Positions 16,851-26,281 of a DNA stretch of 64,000 bases are shown piece after piece. The notes beneath the pieces were generated by a model that worked only from the letters and a program-made list of their open reading frames with translations, had not been told where the DNA came from and did no database searches. The number at the start of each line of letters is the position of its first letter. Position 1 is the stretch's first letter. Source of the stretch: an uncultured Paracoccaceae bacterium (GTDB lineage Bacteria; Pseudomonadota; Alphaproteobacteria; Rhodobacterales; Rhodobacteraceae); the NCBI GenBank assembly GCA_943787785.1, contig CALSNT010000009.1, positions 1 to 64,000 on the forward strand, read 5' to 3'. The translations under genes and the position numbers were made by a program.

Positions 16851-18637
16851 TCGGCCCCTTTTCGGAAAAGATAGAAGAAATCTCGATTGTCAGAGAACCC
16901 CACGAACCTTGGTATCCGCGTTCCGTCATGCAGCTTGGTATCGATGAGCTTCATTCCCTGGACGAGATGCTGCGGTTCGATCCCCGTGCCGTCTTCGGTT
17001 TTGGCGTAAAGCGCCATGTAGGTGTGCTCTTGCGAGTTGATGTCCAGCTGCATGGCGATGTGGCACCCGTAGGCCTGGAATACGCGGACAAGGGTGGATG
17101 GTGTTGCCGCCGAGAAGTAGCCATAGATCAGGAATTCGCGGCCCTGGACAGTGCGCAAGCATGCCCCGGATCGCAGGGTGCGGAACTCTGCATCGGCAGA
17201 CCCCGACCAATTCCCCCGACCAAACTGCCGGATATGGGAATGCGGTACGATCTGACCGGATTCCGGATCGGGATGCAGAAGGGGAAATCCGTTCTGGCGC
17301 GCATGTCGAATGCTATGCAGCGGGGGATCGTCCGTATCACCCCAGTTTTTCATTCCGATGGTCCCGTCCATCAGGACAAACAACGTCCCCAGGCTTGGCT
17401 GTAATTTGCTGAGCACAACACCGTTGGAGATGAAGCCGTAGTGGTGACCGTTGTTGAATGTCGCGAATTCCCCGAATTTGAACGCACCGTGGTGGCGTTT
17501 GAACCCGCCGGTGAACGTGGCGGCGATGCTCCCTCCGAGTGCCGGGCTGAGCATGCCGACGCGGGCAAGCGGGTCAATTCGGTCAATCCCGTCCGGGCCG
17601 ACCAGATCCCAGTTACGCCCGTCGCCGCGCGGGCGGGGTGACCAATCCACTCTTGGATGCTCGGTCCCGAGTTCATATCCCATTTCGAAGCGTTCAAGGT
17701 CGAAGGCCACAAGATAGGTGTCGGCGCGCCGCTCAATCCCGTCCAGCGCGCTCGCACCGTCCTTGGCGCGCAAAATCTCCCGGTTAATCATCCCGGGTTG
17801 CAGGACACTGGCGTAAATATCGGGCACGTCGTTCACCGCATACCAGCTTCCGGCCTCCATCCGACCGCCGTTCACACCTGCAAGATCAAACCCCATGTAG
17901 GCCGCCATGACGGGCCGTTTTTCCAGATCGGCTGTGCCGAGCGCGGCCACCACCTCACCGGCGTCCAGTTCGCTGAAAGTCTCGCCCGTCGAAAGATAGG
18001 CGTCCTGATAGAAGGTGCTTTTGATGAAGCCGATGATGCTTTCGCCGAACCAGACATTGTCGCGCAAGAACTCGGTGACAGCCTCGCGGTTGGTGCGCGA
18101 CCCGGCTACCTCATTGCGAAGAAACACCCGGCTGCCGCAGATCGGCGAAAAGGGCAGCCCTGTGTTAGTTGCTTTTTCAAGTTCGGGCTGGTCACCGGCC
18201 CACGGACGGCAATGAAAACCGCCAACTGTCCCGCTGATCACCGCCAATCGCGGATCTGCTTCCTCGGTCAGGGACATCTGGAGTTCGTGCGGGTTTGCGC
18301 TTTCGAGGTGATAACCGTGGCGCTCGCCCCGGGTGTTGGTCACGGTCAGAACGAACCAGGAGTTGGCGGCGGGATGCATGGAAACAAGCTCCAGCCCGAT
18401 GCCATCCGGCGTTTGCCGCTTTTGAGTGGTTCGGAATGGCTGGAGAGCGAAGACCGATTTGTTTTCGACCGCCGCATATTGATCCAACTGGCGGGCCTGC
18501 AGGTCGGGAGTGATTGTCAGGGGTTGAGCGTGGGCGCCTGCACTGGAAAACCCAGCGATCAGCGCGGCATTGCGCAAATGATGCGCATGAGCCTTCCAAG
18601 ATGTCGTTTTGGAAAAGGAATAAGAGGCACCCTTCAA
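16847..18637 (-). CDS. Large secreted protein with NAGPA-like C-terminal region
   Basis: 596 residues, beginning with a signal-like segment (residues about 20-38, ending AHAQ). No firm family for residues 40-330. The region from about 370 resembles phosphodiester glycosidase (NAGPA) folds: FTGGFKRHHGAFKFGEF, GFISNGVVLSKLQ, LFVLMDGTIGMKNWGD, LRTVQGREFLIYGYF and, near the end, VFQAYGCHIAMQLDINSQ, which matches the family's lineage-to-LD(G/I) motif. This call is tentative. It is coupled to the FGE-like gene by a 4-bp overlap. An IS256 copy ends only 35 bp upstream of the ATG, so its native promoter has been displaced. Confidence 0.7.
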   Translation of the reverse strand: MKGASYSFSKTTSWKAHAHHLRNAALIAGFSSAGAHAQPLTITPDLQARQLDQYAAVENKSVFALQPFRTTQKRQTPDGIGLELVSMHPAANSWFVLTVTNTRGERHGYHLESANPHELQMSLTEEADPRLAVISGTVGGFHCRPWAGDQPELEKATNTGLPFSPICGSRVFLRNEVAGSRTNREAVTEFLRDNVWFGESIIGFIKSTFYQDAYLSTGETFSELDAGEVVAALGTADLEKRPVMAAYMGFDLAGVNGGRMEAGSWYAVNDVPDIYASVLQPGMINREILRAKDGASALDGIERRADTYLVAFDLERFEMGYELGTEHPRVDWSPRPRGDGRNWDLVGPDGIDRIDPLARVGMLSPALGGSIAATFTGGFKRHHGAFKFGEFATFNNGHHYGFISNGVVLSKLQPSLGTLFVLMDGTIGMKNWGDTDDPPLHSIRHARQNGFPLLHPDPESGQIVPHSHIRQFGRGNWSGSADAEFRTLRSGACLRTVQGREFLIYGYFSAATPSTLVRVFQAYGCHIAMQLDINSQEHTYMALYAKTEDGTGIEPQHLVQGMKLIDTKLHDGTRIPRFVGFSDNRDFFYLFRKGAE

Positions 18638-18672
18638 TGATGTTCAGCATTCAACATGCATAGGTCTAATGT

Positions 18673-20056
18673 GAGCTATGCCCAAAAGTTGGTGACGGCC
18701 GTCATCAGGCGGCGGTTTGAAGTTGCTTGATGCCGTCTTTGAACTCAACCCCCTGAATGATCTCGGGCAGACGGTTTGGCCCGGAGATCTTCCGCCACTT
18801 CTTCTTGGCTGACATCATCAGCCTGAAGACCATGGCGAGGGCGGTCTTGCGGTTGAGGCAGCCCTTGGTCTTCCGGGTGCGGTTCCGGACCGTGGCGAAG
18901 ACGCTTTCGATCGGGTTCGTGGTCCGGATGTGTTTCCAATGCTCGGCCGGGAAGTCATAGAAGGCCAGGAGCTCATCACGATCCTTGACCAGTTTGGCCA
19001 CGGCCTTCTCGTATTTCACGCCGTAGGTGTCCACGAAGAGATCGAAGGCGGCGTTTGCCTCCTTTTTCGTCTCGGCCATCCAGATGTCCTGCAGATCAGC
19101 CTTGGCTTTTTCGTGCAGGGATTTGGGCATCGCGCCCAACACGTTTGACGTCTTGTGAACCCAACACCGCTGCTCACGGGTCTCGGGATAGACATCTCTC
19201 AGGGCGGTCCAGAAGCCGAGTGCACCATCGCCGGTGGCCAGTTCGGGCGGAACAGTCAGTCCGCGCTTTTTCAGCCCTTTCAGCAGGTCGCGCCAGCTAT
19301 CGGCGTTCTCGCGGAACCCGTCCATGATGGCGAGAACGTCCTTCTCGCCGTATTCGTCTGCACCGATAATCACCAGCATACATTGACGGTCGCCGCCCAA
19401 CCGGGGCGTGAAGTAAACCCCATCCGCCCAGATGTAGACATAGCGCTTGCCCGTGAGGTCGCGTTTGCGCCAGGTCTCATATTCTTCCCACCAGTTGGCC
19501 TTCAGGCGCGTGATAGTTGAGGACGACAGCCCCTCGGCATCCGGCCCCAGAAGCGCGGACAGCGCCTCGCTGAAGTCGCCGGTCGAGATGCCTTTCAGAT
19601 AAAGCCAGGGCAGAAGTTCCTCCACCGACTTCGTCTTGCGCAGATACGGCGGCACCAGCGAAGAGCGGAACTTGATCTTGCTCCCATCAGCGTTGCCGCC
19701 GCGGTCTCGAACACGCGGAACCTGCACTGGTACCGTCCCGATCCCGGTCATCATTTCTCGCTCGGGCAGAAATCCGTGGCGCACCAAACGCTGGCGACCG
19801 TCCTCGTCCAGAAGATGTGCGTGTTCGGCGATAAAGGCGGAAACCTCGGCTTGAACCGCCGTGCGCAGCAACTCCTTCGCCCCGGCCTGGATCACCGCGG
19901 TCAACGGATCAGGCGAAATTTCCGATGGCAGTTCGAACGGGACAACAGTAGATTTGGCCATGGTGGCATATCCTTTCTCTTTGAGAATGACGGCGCTTCA
20001 ACACCGCCATGATATGCCGCCTACTTCAGGCCATCACCAACTTTCGGGCATAACTC
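18673..20056 (-). mobile_element. IS256-family insertion sequence, copy 1
   Basis: 1384-bp element with imperfect 28-bp terminal inverted repeats (GAGCTATGCCCAAAAGTTGG at the left, GAGTTATGCCCGAAAGTTGG read from the right). It is flanked by a perfect 8-bp target duplication TCTAATGT (18665-18672 and 20057-20064). The sequence appears identical to the copy at 60833-62216. It lies between the peptide ABC operon and the 596-residue secreted protein gene. Confidence 0.97.
18705..19961 (-). CDS. IS256-family (Mutator-type) transposase, copy 1
   Basis: 418 residues with an intact DDE site: D180 (IWADGVYF), D245 (ATGDGALG) and E352 (TTNPIESVF), plus the C-x2-H pair at 266/269 (CWVHK). The N-terminal DNA-binding part is complete (MAKSTVVPFELPSE). 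Its translation is the same as the copy at 60865-62121, consistent with recent transposition and probable activity. Confidence 0.97.
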   Translation of the reverse strand: MAKSTVVPFELPSEISPDPLTAVIQAGAKELLRTAVQAEVSAFIAEHAHLLDEDGRQRLVRHGFLPEREMMTGIGTVPVQVPRVRDRGGNADGSKIKFRSSLVPPYLRKTKSVEELLPWLYLKGISTGDFSEALSALLGPDAEGLSSSTITRLKANWWEEYETWRKRDLTGKRYVYIWADGVYFTPRLGGDRQCMLVIIGADEYGEKDVLAIMDGFRENADSWRDLLKGLKKRGLTVPPELATGDGALGFWTALRDVYPETREQRCWVHKTSNVLGAMPKSLHEKAKADLQDIWMAETKKEANAAFDLFVDTYGVKYEKAVAKLVKDRDELLAFYDFPAEHWKHIRTTNPIESVFATVRNRTRKTKGCLNRKTALAMVFRLMMSAKKKWRKISGPNRLPEIIQGVEFKDGIKQLQTAA

Positions 20057-20221
20057 TCTAATGTTTGCGCGTTGTGGTTCAAATTTTTGCGAGGCCAAAA
20101 TTTCGACCAAAGCCCAGCTGTTGCCCCTGGGTCAACTTGTAGTCGGATGAACCGGAGACGCCAAGAGTTTGCATCGCTCGGTCCGAAAAATGCATACCTG
20201 TTGTGCACTGGGCTTTGAACT

Positions 20222-21187
20222 TCACTCGGCGAAGTGACAGGCGACGGTTCCGTTTCCAATCTGGCGGCTAAGGGGGCGCTCTTGGCGGCAGATATCGCCT
20301 GCGATCGGGCAGCGGGGATGGAAGGCGCAGCCCTTTGGCGGGTCGATGGGATCGGGGATTTCGCCTTGAGGCGGGTCCACCTCGCGCCCGAAGCCATCCA
20401 TGCGTGGCGCTGCTTCTAGTAGCATCTGGGTGTAGGGATGCTTGGGGGTCTCAAACAGGGATTTCGGATCCGCCTCTTCGACCAACCGGCCTAGGTACAG
20501 CACCCCGATCCGGTCGGCCATGTGGCGCACTACCGTCAGATCATGGGTGATCAGAAGATAAGTCAGCCCCAGGTCGTCTTTAAGATCGCTCATCAGGTTC
20601 AAGACCTGCGCCTGCACGGATACGTCCAGCGCCGAGGTCGGCTCGTCGCAAACGATCAGGCGTGGGTTAGACGCGAGCGCGCGCGCGATGCAAATTCGTT
20701 GTCGTTGACCGCCCGAGAACTCGTGCGGAAATTTTCCGGCATCGCTGGGGTGGAGGCCGACCTGCTCCAGCAGTTTCTCGGCCAGACCAACGGTGTCCTC
20801 ACCCTTCGAGGCGACCGGCTCGACGATGATGTCGCGGACCCGCCAGCGCGGGTTGAGCGAGGCGAACGGGTCCTGGAAGATCATCTGGATGTTCGAGCGC
20901 ACCGAGGCGATCTTGTCGGCGTCGGTTTCCGTGGCGAGGTTCACGCCCTCAATCTCGACCTCTCCGGCAGTCGGGCGTAGCAGTCCGACCAGCATTCGTC
21001 CGATGGTGGATTTGCCCGACCCGCTTTCGCCGACCAGCGCGTAGGTGGTGCGTTCCTCGATCTCCAGATCAACCTCGGAAACGGCGGTCAGGAAGGCCTT
21101 GCTGCGCCGCTCGAGAAGTCGGTTCAACCAGGGTTTGGAGACGTCGAAGATGCGCGTCAGGCCTTTGATTTTTACGTAGGCACTCAA
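20222..21187 (-). CDS. Dipeptide/oligopeptide ABC transporter ATP-binding protein (DppF/OppF-like)
   Basis: 321-residue ATPase. Walker [10 protein letters not shown] is near 53-61, the Q-loop [12 protein letters not shown] follows, signature FSGGQRQR near 157-164 and Walker B LIVCDEP near 177-183. The C-terminal oligopeptide-type extension carries Cys residues in GCAFHPRCP. The TTG at 21187 is chosen because the upstream gene's TGA overlaps it (TTGA); the open frame to 21394 only reads the end of the upstream ATPase in the wrong frame. It is the last gene of the leftward peptide transporter operon. Together with the DppD-type ATPase it would power the permease pair. Confidence 0.9.
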   Translation of the reverse strand: MSAYVKIKGLTRIFDVSKPWLNRLLERRSKAFLTAVSEVDLEIEERTTYALVGESGSGKSTIGRMLVGLLRPTAGEVEIEGVNLATETDADKIASVRSNIQMIFQDPFASLNPRWRVRDIIVEPVASKGEDTVGLAEKLLEQVGLHPSDAGKFPHEFSGGQRQRICIARALASNPRLIVCDEPTSALDVSVQAQVLNLMSDLKDDLGLTYLLITHDLTVVRHMADRIGVLYLGRLVEEADPKSLFETPKHPYTQMLLEAAPRMDGFGREVDPPQGEIPDPIDPPKGCAFHPRCPIAGDICRQERPLSRQIGNGTVACHFAE

Positions 21188-22166
21188 ACCGCGGCCTCTT
21201 GCAGCAGGGGAAACCAGCAGGCGGCGCGCCCGCCTTCGATGGTCGGATGTGGGGCGCTGCGGCATTTGTCCTGCGCGTAGGGGCAGCGGGGGTGGAAGGC
21301 GCAGCCGTCGGGCATCTGCGTCAGGCGCGGCATGGCGCCGGGGATCTGGTGCAGCCGGGTCTGGCCCGGCGGCGGCCAGCGGGGTCGAGGCCATCAGCCC
21401 GTCGGTATAGGGGTGCTGCAGGACGGGTCAGCACGTCGCGCACCGTGCCAAGTTCGGCCAGGCGCCCCGCGTACATCACCGCGACCCGGTCCGCCGCCTC
21501 GGCAATCACGCCCATGTCGTGGGTGATCAGCATCACCGCCGTGCCGCGTTCGCGGCAGAGCCGGCGCAACAGCGCGATGATCTGCGCCTGCACCGACACG
21601 TCCAGCGCCGTGGTCGGCTCGTCGGCGATAATCAGGCTCGGCTCGGCGCAAAGCGCCAGGGCGATGACCACGCGCTGGCGCATCCCGCCCGAGAATTCAT
21701 GCGGATAGCTGTCGATCCGCTCGGCCGCGCACCGGGAATGCCGACCTCCTCCAGCGCGGCGATAGCGCGCCGTTTCTCGGCCTCGCGCCGCCCGATGGGC
21801 AGGTGGGTCTGCATCGTCTCGGCCAGCTGGTCGCCGATGGTCAGCAAAGGGTTGAGCGAGGTCAGCGGGTCCTGAAACACCATCCCGATGTCCTTGCCGC
21901 GCAACCGGCGCATCGCCTCGCCCTGCAAGGTGGTCGATCCGGTTGCCGTTCAGCCAGATTTCGCCGCCGGAGATATGCGCGGGCGGGCTCAGCAGCCCGA
22001 TCACCGCGTTCCCGGCCATCGACTTGCCCGCGCCGCTTTCCCCGACCACGCCCAGGATCTCGCCCTTGCCGATGTCGTAGCTGACCCCGTCGACAGGTTT
22101 CACGATCCCGGCACGGGTGGGGATTTCGACCGACAGATCGCGGACAGATAGGACGGGGGTGGTCAT
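21184..22166 (-). pseudogene. DppD/OppD-like ATP-binding protein, frameshifted
   Basis: Peptide-importer ATPase broken over several frames. Walker [46 protein letters not shown] and the C-terminal [13 protein letters not shown] are all encoded, but in different frames. Apparent shifts are: one extra base near 21927-21928, one missing base near 21725-21733, one extra base near 21420 and one extra C in the run at 21365-21367. Correcting all four restores one continuous protein ending at the TGA at 21184-21186. Either the gene is decayed or the sequence has indel errors here. The ATG at 22166 overlaps the preceding stop (ATGA). Confidence 0.85.
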
Positions 22167-22672
22167 AATTGTGCGGCCCCCGGTCCGCCTTTCTTTGTTG
22201 CGAAGACACTCGCAGCTAAGTACGCATCAAATTTCTTGCCCCAAGCCAATGCGCGCTCGATTTCTTCAAACGGCACTGAATAATGCGCAAGCTCTTCTTT
22301 TCCTATCCTCTCGAACTTCAAGAAACATACGATAGTTTTGTCGTTCGGGTCTAGGCCAATGCACTTTGAGTGCGCTATATGGTTTCTGACAACCGAATGT
22401 TTTTTAAGACTTTTTTTGCTCTTTTTGAGGTTTCTTATTGTGTCTAATATCGCAGGAGTTTCGCGCACAGACTTTAGCAACTTTACAACTTCATGAAGTT
22501 TGGAGGATGCGCTTTTCTTGTCCAGAAAGTCGACGGCGTCGAAAAAACTCTCTTCATCAACAAAGACTATGGCGAAGTACCCGAGTGAAACGTCTATTGA
22601 GCCCCACGTCAAAATCAGATCCAGAAACGTTTTTCGATAGCGTTTGGGAAGACTTGGCAAAGTCGCGTACAT
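22163..22672 (-). CDS. HEPN-like small protein within the peptide ABC operon
   Basis: 169 residues, not confidently assigned. A helix-rich, Lys-rich protein with VVRNHIAHSK at about 94-103, matching the R-x4-H motif of HEPN-fold RNases and nucleic-acid-binding proteins. Base composition is visibly more AT-rich than both neighbours (runs of A and T in the middle), suggesting acquired DNA; the last few codons (GGPGAAQL) are GC-rich. Yet it is tightly fitted: its ATG overlaps the dppC stop by one base (TGATG) and its TGA overlaps the dppD start (ATGA). No antitoxin partner is adjacent. It could be a defence or toxin-type cargo, or a regulator; HEPN assignment is tentative. Confidence 0.6.
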   Translation of the reverse strand: MYATLPSLPKRYRKTFLDLILTWGSIDVSLGYFAIVFVDEESFFDAVDFLDKKSASSKLHEVVKLLKSVRETPAILDTIRNLKKSKKSLKKHSVVRNHIAHSKCIGLDPNDKTIVCFLKFERIGKEELAHYSVPFEEIERALAWGKKFDAYLAASVFATKKGGPGAAQL

Positions 22673-23628
22673 CACCGCAACCTCGGATTTAGCGCATCCC
22701 GCAGCCAGTCGCCCAACAGATTCACGCTAAGCGCGAGAGCCAGCAAGGTGCCTGCGGGGAAGAACAGGATCCACCATTCTCCCGAGAACAGGAACCCTTG
22801 GCCGATCCGGATTAGCGTCCCGAGCGATGGTTGCGTTGGCGGTGCGCCGACGCCAAGGAAAGACAGGGTCGCCTCGGCGATGATCGCCAGGGCGAGTGAT
22901 ATGGTGGCGATCACCAGCACCGGCGACAGGGCGTTGGGCAGGATGTGTTTTATCATAATCGCCCAGGGGCTGCGCCCGATCAGGCGGGCGGCGGCGACAT
23001 AGTCCTTGTTGCGCTCGACCAGGGTCGCGCCGCGCACCACGCGAGCGAATTGCACCCAGTCGGACAGGCCGATGGCCAGGATCAGTACCCAGATCGCCAT
23101 CTGGTCGCGATATTCGACGGGCGTGATGCCCTTGGCGACGCCGAAGATCAGCATCGCGACGAGGATCGACGGGAAGGTCAGCTGCACGTCGGCAACCCGC
23201 ATGATGATCGTCTCGGTCCAGCCTCCGAAATAGCCCGAGATCAGGCCTAGCGTGATCCCGATCACCATCGCCAGCAGCACCGCCGCCGCGCCGACGAACA
23301 GGGAAATACGCATCCCATAGAGGATGGTTGAGTACAGGTCGCGCCCCTGATCGTCGGTCCCGAGGATGAATGTGTTGCCGGTGAAGGCGTTCGGCTCCAT
23401 CGGCGGGGTGAAGCCGTCCATCAGGTTCAGGGTGGCAGGGTCGAACGGGTTCGTCGTAGCGATGAGCGGTGCGCAAACAGCGGAAAGCACTAGGATGCTG
23501 ACAACCGTGAACGAAATGATCGCAACCGGAGAGCGTTTGAAGGCGTAGAAGAAATCGCTCTCGCGGAAGCGTTTCCATCGGCTTTTGTCGCGCGAATTCG
23601 TTGGCATCGGGGCGGGGGTGTCGGTCAT
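22672..23628 (-). CDS. Dipeptide/oligopeptide ABC transporter permease (DppC-like)
   Basis: 318-residue inner-membrane permease. A cytoplasmic N-terminus (MTDTPAPMPTNSRDK) and the OppC-type first helix (VAIISFTVVSILVLSAV) are followed by a periplasmic loop and five core helices with the EAA loop (GRSPWAIMIKHILPNALSP). The start at 23628 overlaps the dppB stop by one base (TGATG). The open frame extending to 24090 is dppB read out of frame and is not part of this protein. Confidence 0.92.
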   Translation of the reverse strand: MTDTPAPMPTNSRDKSRWKRFRESDFFYAFKRSPVAIISFTVVSILVLSAVCAPLIATTNPFDPATLNLMDGFTPPMEPNAFTGNTFILGTDDQGRDLYSTILYGMRISLFVGAAAVLLAMVIGITLGLISGYFGGWTETIIMRVADVQLTFPSILVAMLIFGVAKGITPVEYRDQMAIWVLILAIGLSDWVQFARVVRGATLVERNKDYVAAARLIGRSPWAIMIKHILPNALSPVLVIATISLALAIIAEATLSFLGVGAPPTQPSLGTLIRIGQGFLFSGEWWILFFPAGTLLALALSVNLLGDWLRDALNPRLR

Positions 23629-24612
23629 CAATGCGCTCCGCTTCTGTCGGCGCGCAGCCGCGGGTCTATGAAGACATAGAGGATGTCGACGATCAGGTTT
23701 ATGCCGACGAACATCACCGAGATCAGCATCAGATAGGCGGCCATTACGGGTATGTCGACGAACTGAATGGCGTTGATGAACAGCAGGCCGACGCCCGGCC
23801 ACTGGAACACCGTCTCGGTGATGATCGCAAAGGCGATGATCGCGCCCAGTTGCAGACCGATCACGGTTACGACCGGCACCATTGTATTTTTCAGCGCATG
23901 GCGGAAGTTGACGGCGCGATCCTTCAACCCGCGCGCGCGGGCGAAACGGATGTAATCCTGCCGTAGCACCTCCAGCATCTCGGATCGCACCAGACGCATA
24001 ATGAGGGTCATCTGGTAAAGACCAAGCGTGATGGCTGGTAGGATCAGGGCTTTCAGCCCGCTGCTCGTCAGGAACCCGGTGCTCCACCAATCGCCCAGTT
24101 TGACCGTGTCACCCCCGCCCGAATGAGGGTAGCCAGCCGAGTTCGACCGAGAACAGGTAGATCAGAAGTATGCCGATCAGAAAGGTTGGCAGAGACACTC
24201 CGATCAGGGATGTCGCCATGATGATGTTCGCCGCAGCGCCTTGTCGTCGGATCGCCGTGAACACGCCCAGAGCGATGCCGAACAGGATCGCCAGAATGCC
24301 GGAAACCGCTGCCAGTTCCAACGTTGCCGGTGCGCGCTCAAGCAGGATTTCGGCGACCGGGCGGCCCTGCCGATAGCTGACGCCGAAATTTCCCTGCACG
24401 GCGTTTTCGAGAAATTTGAAATATTGCACCGGGAACGGCTGATCGAGGCCAAGCTGCGTGCGCAACCGTTCGACATCTTCAATTGTCCGCTCTTGTCCCA
24501 GCATGTTGTCGATGGGGTCGCCGACAAACCGGAACATCGAGAACGCGACCAGCCCCACGATGAGCAGGACGAGGAGCGATTGCCCGATGCGCCGGATGAT
24601 GAAGGCCGCCAT
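23628..24612 (-). pseudogene. Dipeptide/oligopeptide ABC transporter permease (DppB-like), frameshifted
   Basis: OppB-type permease split in two frames. The N-terminal half starts MAAFIIRRIGQSLLVLL and runs to LPSFGRG; the C-terminal half starts DTVKLGDWW and ends PRLRADRSGAH. The break coincides with a run of five C (five G on the coding strand) at 24112-24116; removing one base restores a 327-residue protein. Either a homopolymer sequencing error or an inactivating indel. Conserved core motifs are all present (LRQDYIRFARARGLKD as EAA loop). Confidence 0.87.
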
Positions 24613-24666
24613 GTGTCGCTGGTGTCCCTTTGATCCGGGTGGTTCCCAGAAATCGTTCTTATGAAA

Positions 24667-24701
24667 CGGCGCGACCTCGGCTTACCGCCGTGGCCGCGCC
24701 G
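24667..24701 (-). promoter_or_regulatory. Intercistronic hairpin after the binding-protein gene
   Basis: CGGCGCG/CGCGCCG outer stem with a nested CGGC/GCCG stem separated by short mismatches. It lies just downstream of the 24716-26281 binding-protein gene and before dppB, with no U-tract; probable mRNA stabiliser or partial terminator. Confidence 0.5.
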
Positions 24702-24715
24702 ATTTGTTTCTTAGA

Positions 24716-26281
24716 TCAGTTCACTGTTACCCAGCGCAGGATGAAGAAGTTGTCCGGGCGCTGTGTCAGCTCGATATTGCTGCGCGCACCCCAGACCAGA
24801 GGCTGCACGTAGAGCGGTACATAGGCAATCTCATCCTGCAGGATCTTGTGGGACTCGTCGACCATGGCTTGCCGTTTTCCCGGGTCAATCTCGGACTGGA
24901 TCATTGGCAGCAGTTCATCAACGCGCGCGTTCGAATAGCCGCCGAAATTCCATGACCCCAGCTTCTTTTCCTCGTTCGGAGTTGAGGCGAGAAAGCGGAT
25001 CGGGTGTTCGGCGTCGAACGTGCCGGGCGACCAGCCCAGCAGGTACATATCGAAGTTGTCGGCGCGAAGTTCCGGCCAGTAGTTTTGCACCGGCATTGCA
25101 TCCAGCGTCGCATTGATCCCGACCTGCGCCAGCATGCCGGTGATGGCCTGACAGACGGCTTCATCGTTCAGATAGCGGTTGTTCGGGCATTTCAGGCCGA
25201 AGGAGAACCCATCGGCGTACCCAGCCTCGGCCAGCAAAGCGCGGGCGGCATCGGGGTCATAAGCGGGGCGCGCGTCAAGCCCGGTCGAATAGCCGTTCAT
25301 CGCCGGTGAAACGAGTTGGCTGACCTCTTCCGCATTGCCGCGCATGATGGTCTGAAGGATTGCGGGGACGTTGACCGCATGGGCCACGGCCTGACGGACC
25401 CGGGCGTCGGCGAACGGGTTCGCGTCAGTGGTTTCGGCGGAATACTTCAGCGCCTCGGCCTCATGCGGGAACCCCAGCATAATGACCCGTGCTTCGATGC
25501 CCTGGATCACCTTGACGTCGTCATTGCTCTGCAGTCGCGCAACGTCCTGGATCGGTACCGGATTAATGAAATCTACATCGCCTGACAGCAGGGCGGCCAG
25601 CGCCGTCGCGGGGTTCTGGATCGGGGTCAGTTCGGCACGGGTGATGTTGTGCTCAACCTCGCCCCACCATCCGGCGTGTGGTTCCAGCACCGTGCGCAGG
25701 CCCGGCTCGCGCGCGGTGACCATGAACGCGCCGGTGCCGTTGGTGTTGATTGTAGCGTAGTTCCCTGCTTCCTTGTCGGGAAGGGCGGCGTTGTTGGCTT
25801 CGGCCCAGCCGCTGTCCACGATCATCCAGTTGGCGATGCTGCTTGGGAACAGCGGGTTCGGGGCCGATGTCATGAAGTCGACCGTGACATCATCGACTTT
25901 CACAACCTCGCTAACCGGTGCGAACCAGCTGCGGGTGTCAGAGGCTTCGTCGGATGCGCGCTGGTATGAGAAAATGACGTCATCGGCGTTGAAAGCCGCG
26001 CCGTCGTGGAAGGTCACGCCTTCTCGCAGGGTGAACCGCCAGCCATCACCGTTGCCAATCGGCTCCCACGATGTTGCAAGTGCGGGTTCTACGCTCATGT
26101 CCTTGCCGCGCCGCACGAGGCCTTCGTAGACGTTATTCAGAAAGCCAAGAACCGGTGCTGAGTTGACCGCATGGGGGTCCATTGTCTGGGGATCGGTGGT
26201 GACCGCCCATGTGAAATCTTCAGCCATCGCTGGCAGGGCCAGGGCCGTTGAGACCAGAAGTGTGGAGGTAAGTCGCAGCAT
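24716..26281 (-). CDS. Peptide/nickel-type ABC substrate-binding protein (SBP family 5), copy 1
   Basis: 521-residue periplasmic binding protein with signal peptide MLRLTSTLLVSTALALPAMA. Family-5 hallmarks are present: TLREGVTFHDGAAFNADDV, PFADARVRQAVAHAVNV and ARALLAEAGYADG. Binds dipeptides, oligopeptides or similar ligands for the DppBC permease. The ATG at 26281 follows a GGGGGG stretch; an upstream frame to 26350 adds residues before the signal peptide. It is paralogous to the next gene upstream (26450-28030), with matching segments throughout. Confidence 0.92.
   Translation of the reverse strand: MLRLTSTLLVSTALALPAMAEDFTWAVTTDPQTMDPHAVNSAPVLGFLNNVYEGLVRRGKDMSVEPALATSWEPIGNGDGWRFTLREGVTFHDGAAFNADDVIFSYQRASDEASDTRSWFAPVSEVVKVDDVTVDFMTSAPNPLFPSSIANWMIVDSGWAEANNAALPDKEAGNYATINTNGTGAFMVTAREPGLRTVLEPHAGWWGEVEHNITRAELTPIQNPATALAALLSGDVDFINPVPIQDVARLQSNDDVKVIQGIEARVIMLGFPHEAEALKYSAETTDANPFADARVRQAVAHAVNVPAILQTIMRGNAEEVSQLVSPAMNGYSTGLDARPAYDPDAARALLAEAGYADGFSFGLKCPNNRYLNDEAVCQAITGMLAQVGINATLDAMPVQNYWPELRADNFDMYLLGWSPGTFDAEHPIRFLASTPNEEKKLGSWNFGGYSNARVDELLPMIQSEIDPGKRQAMVDESHKILQDEIAYVPLYVQPLVWGARSNIELTQRPDNFFILRWVTVN

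Noticed and set aside
17657-18640. Long antisense frame (327 codons) over the NAGPA-like gene
   Set aside because: Shadow of the coupled reverse-strand gene; no domain or ribosome site.
21188-21394. N-terminal extension of the DppF-like ATPase
   Set aside because: It is the 3' end of the DppD-like gene read in the wrong frame; the proper frame encodes [13 protein letters not shown].
23629-24090. N-terminal extension of the DppC-like permease
   Set aside because: Out-of-frame reading of dppB; low-complexity His/Arg-rich translation without membrane segments.
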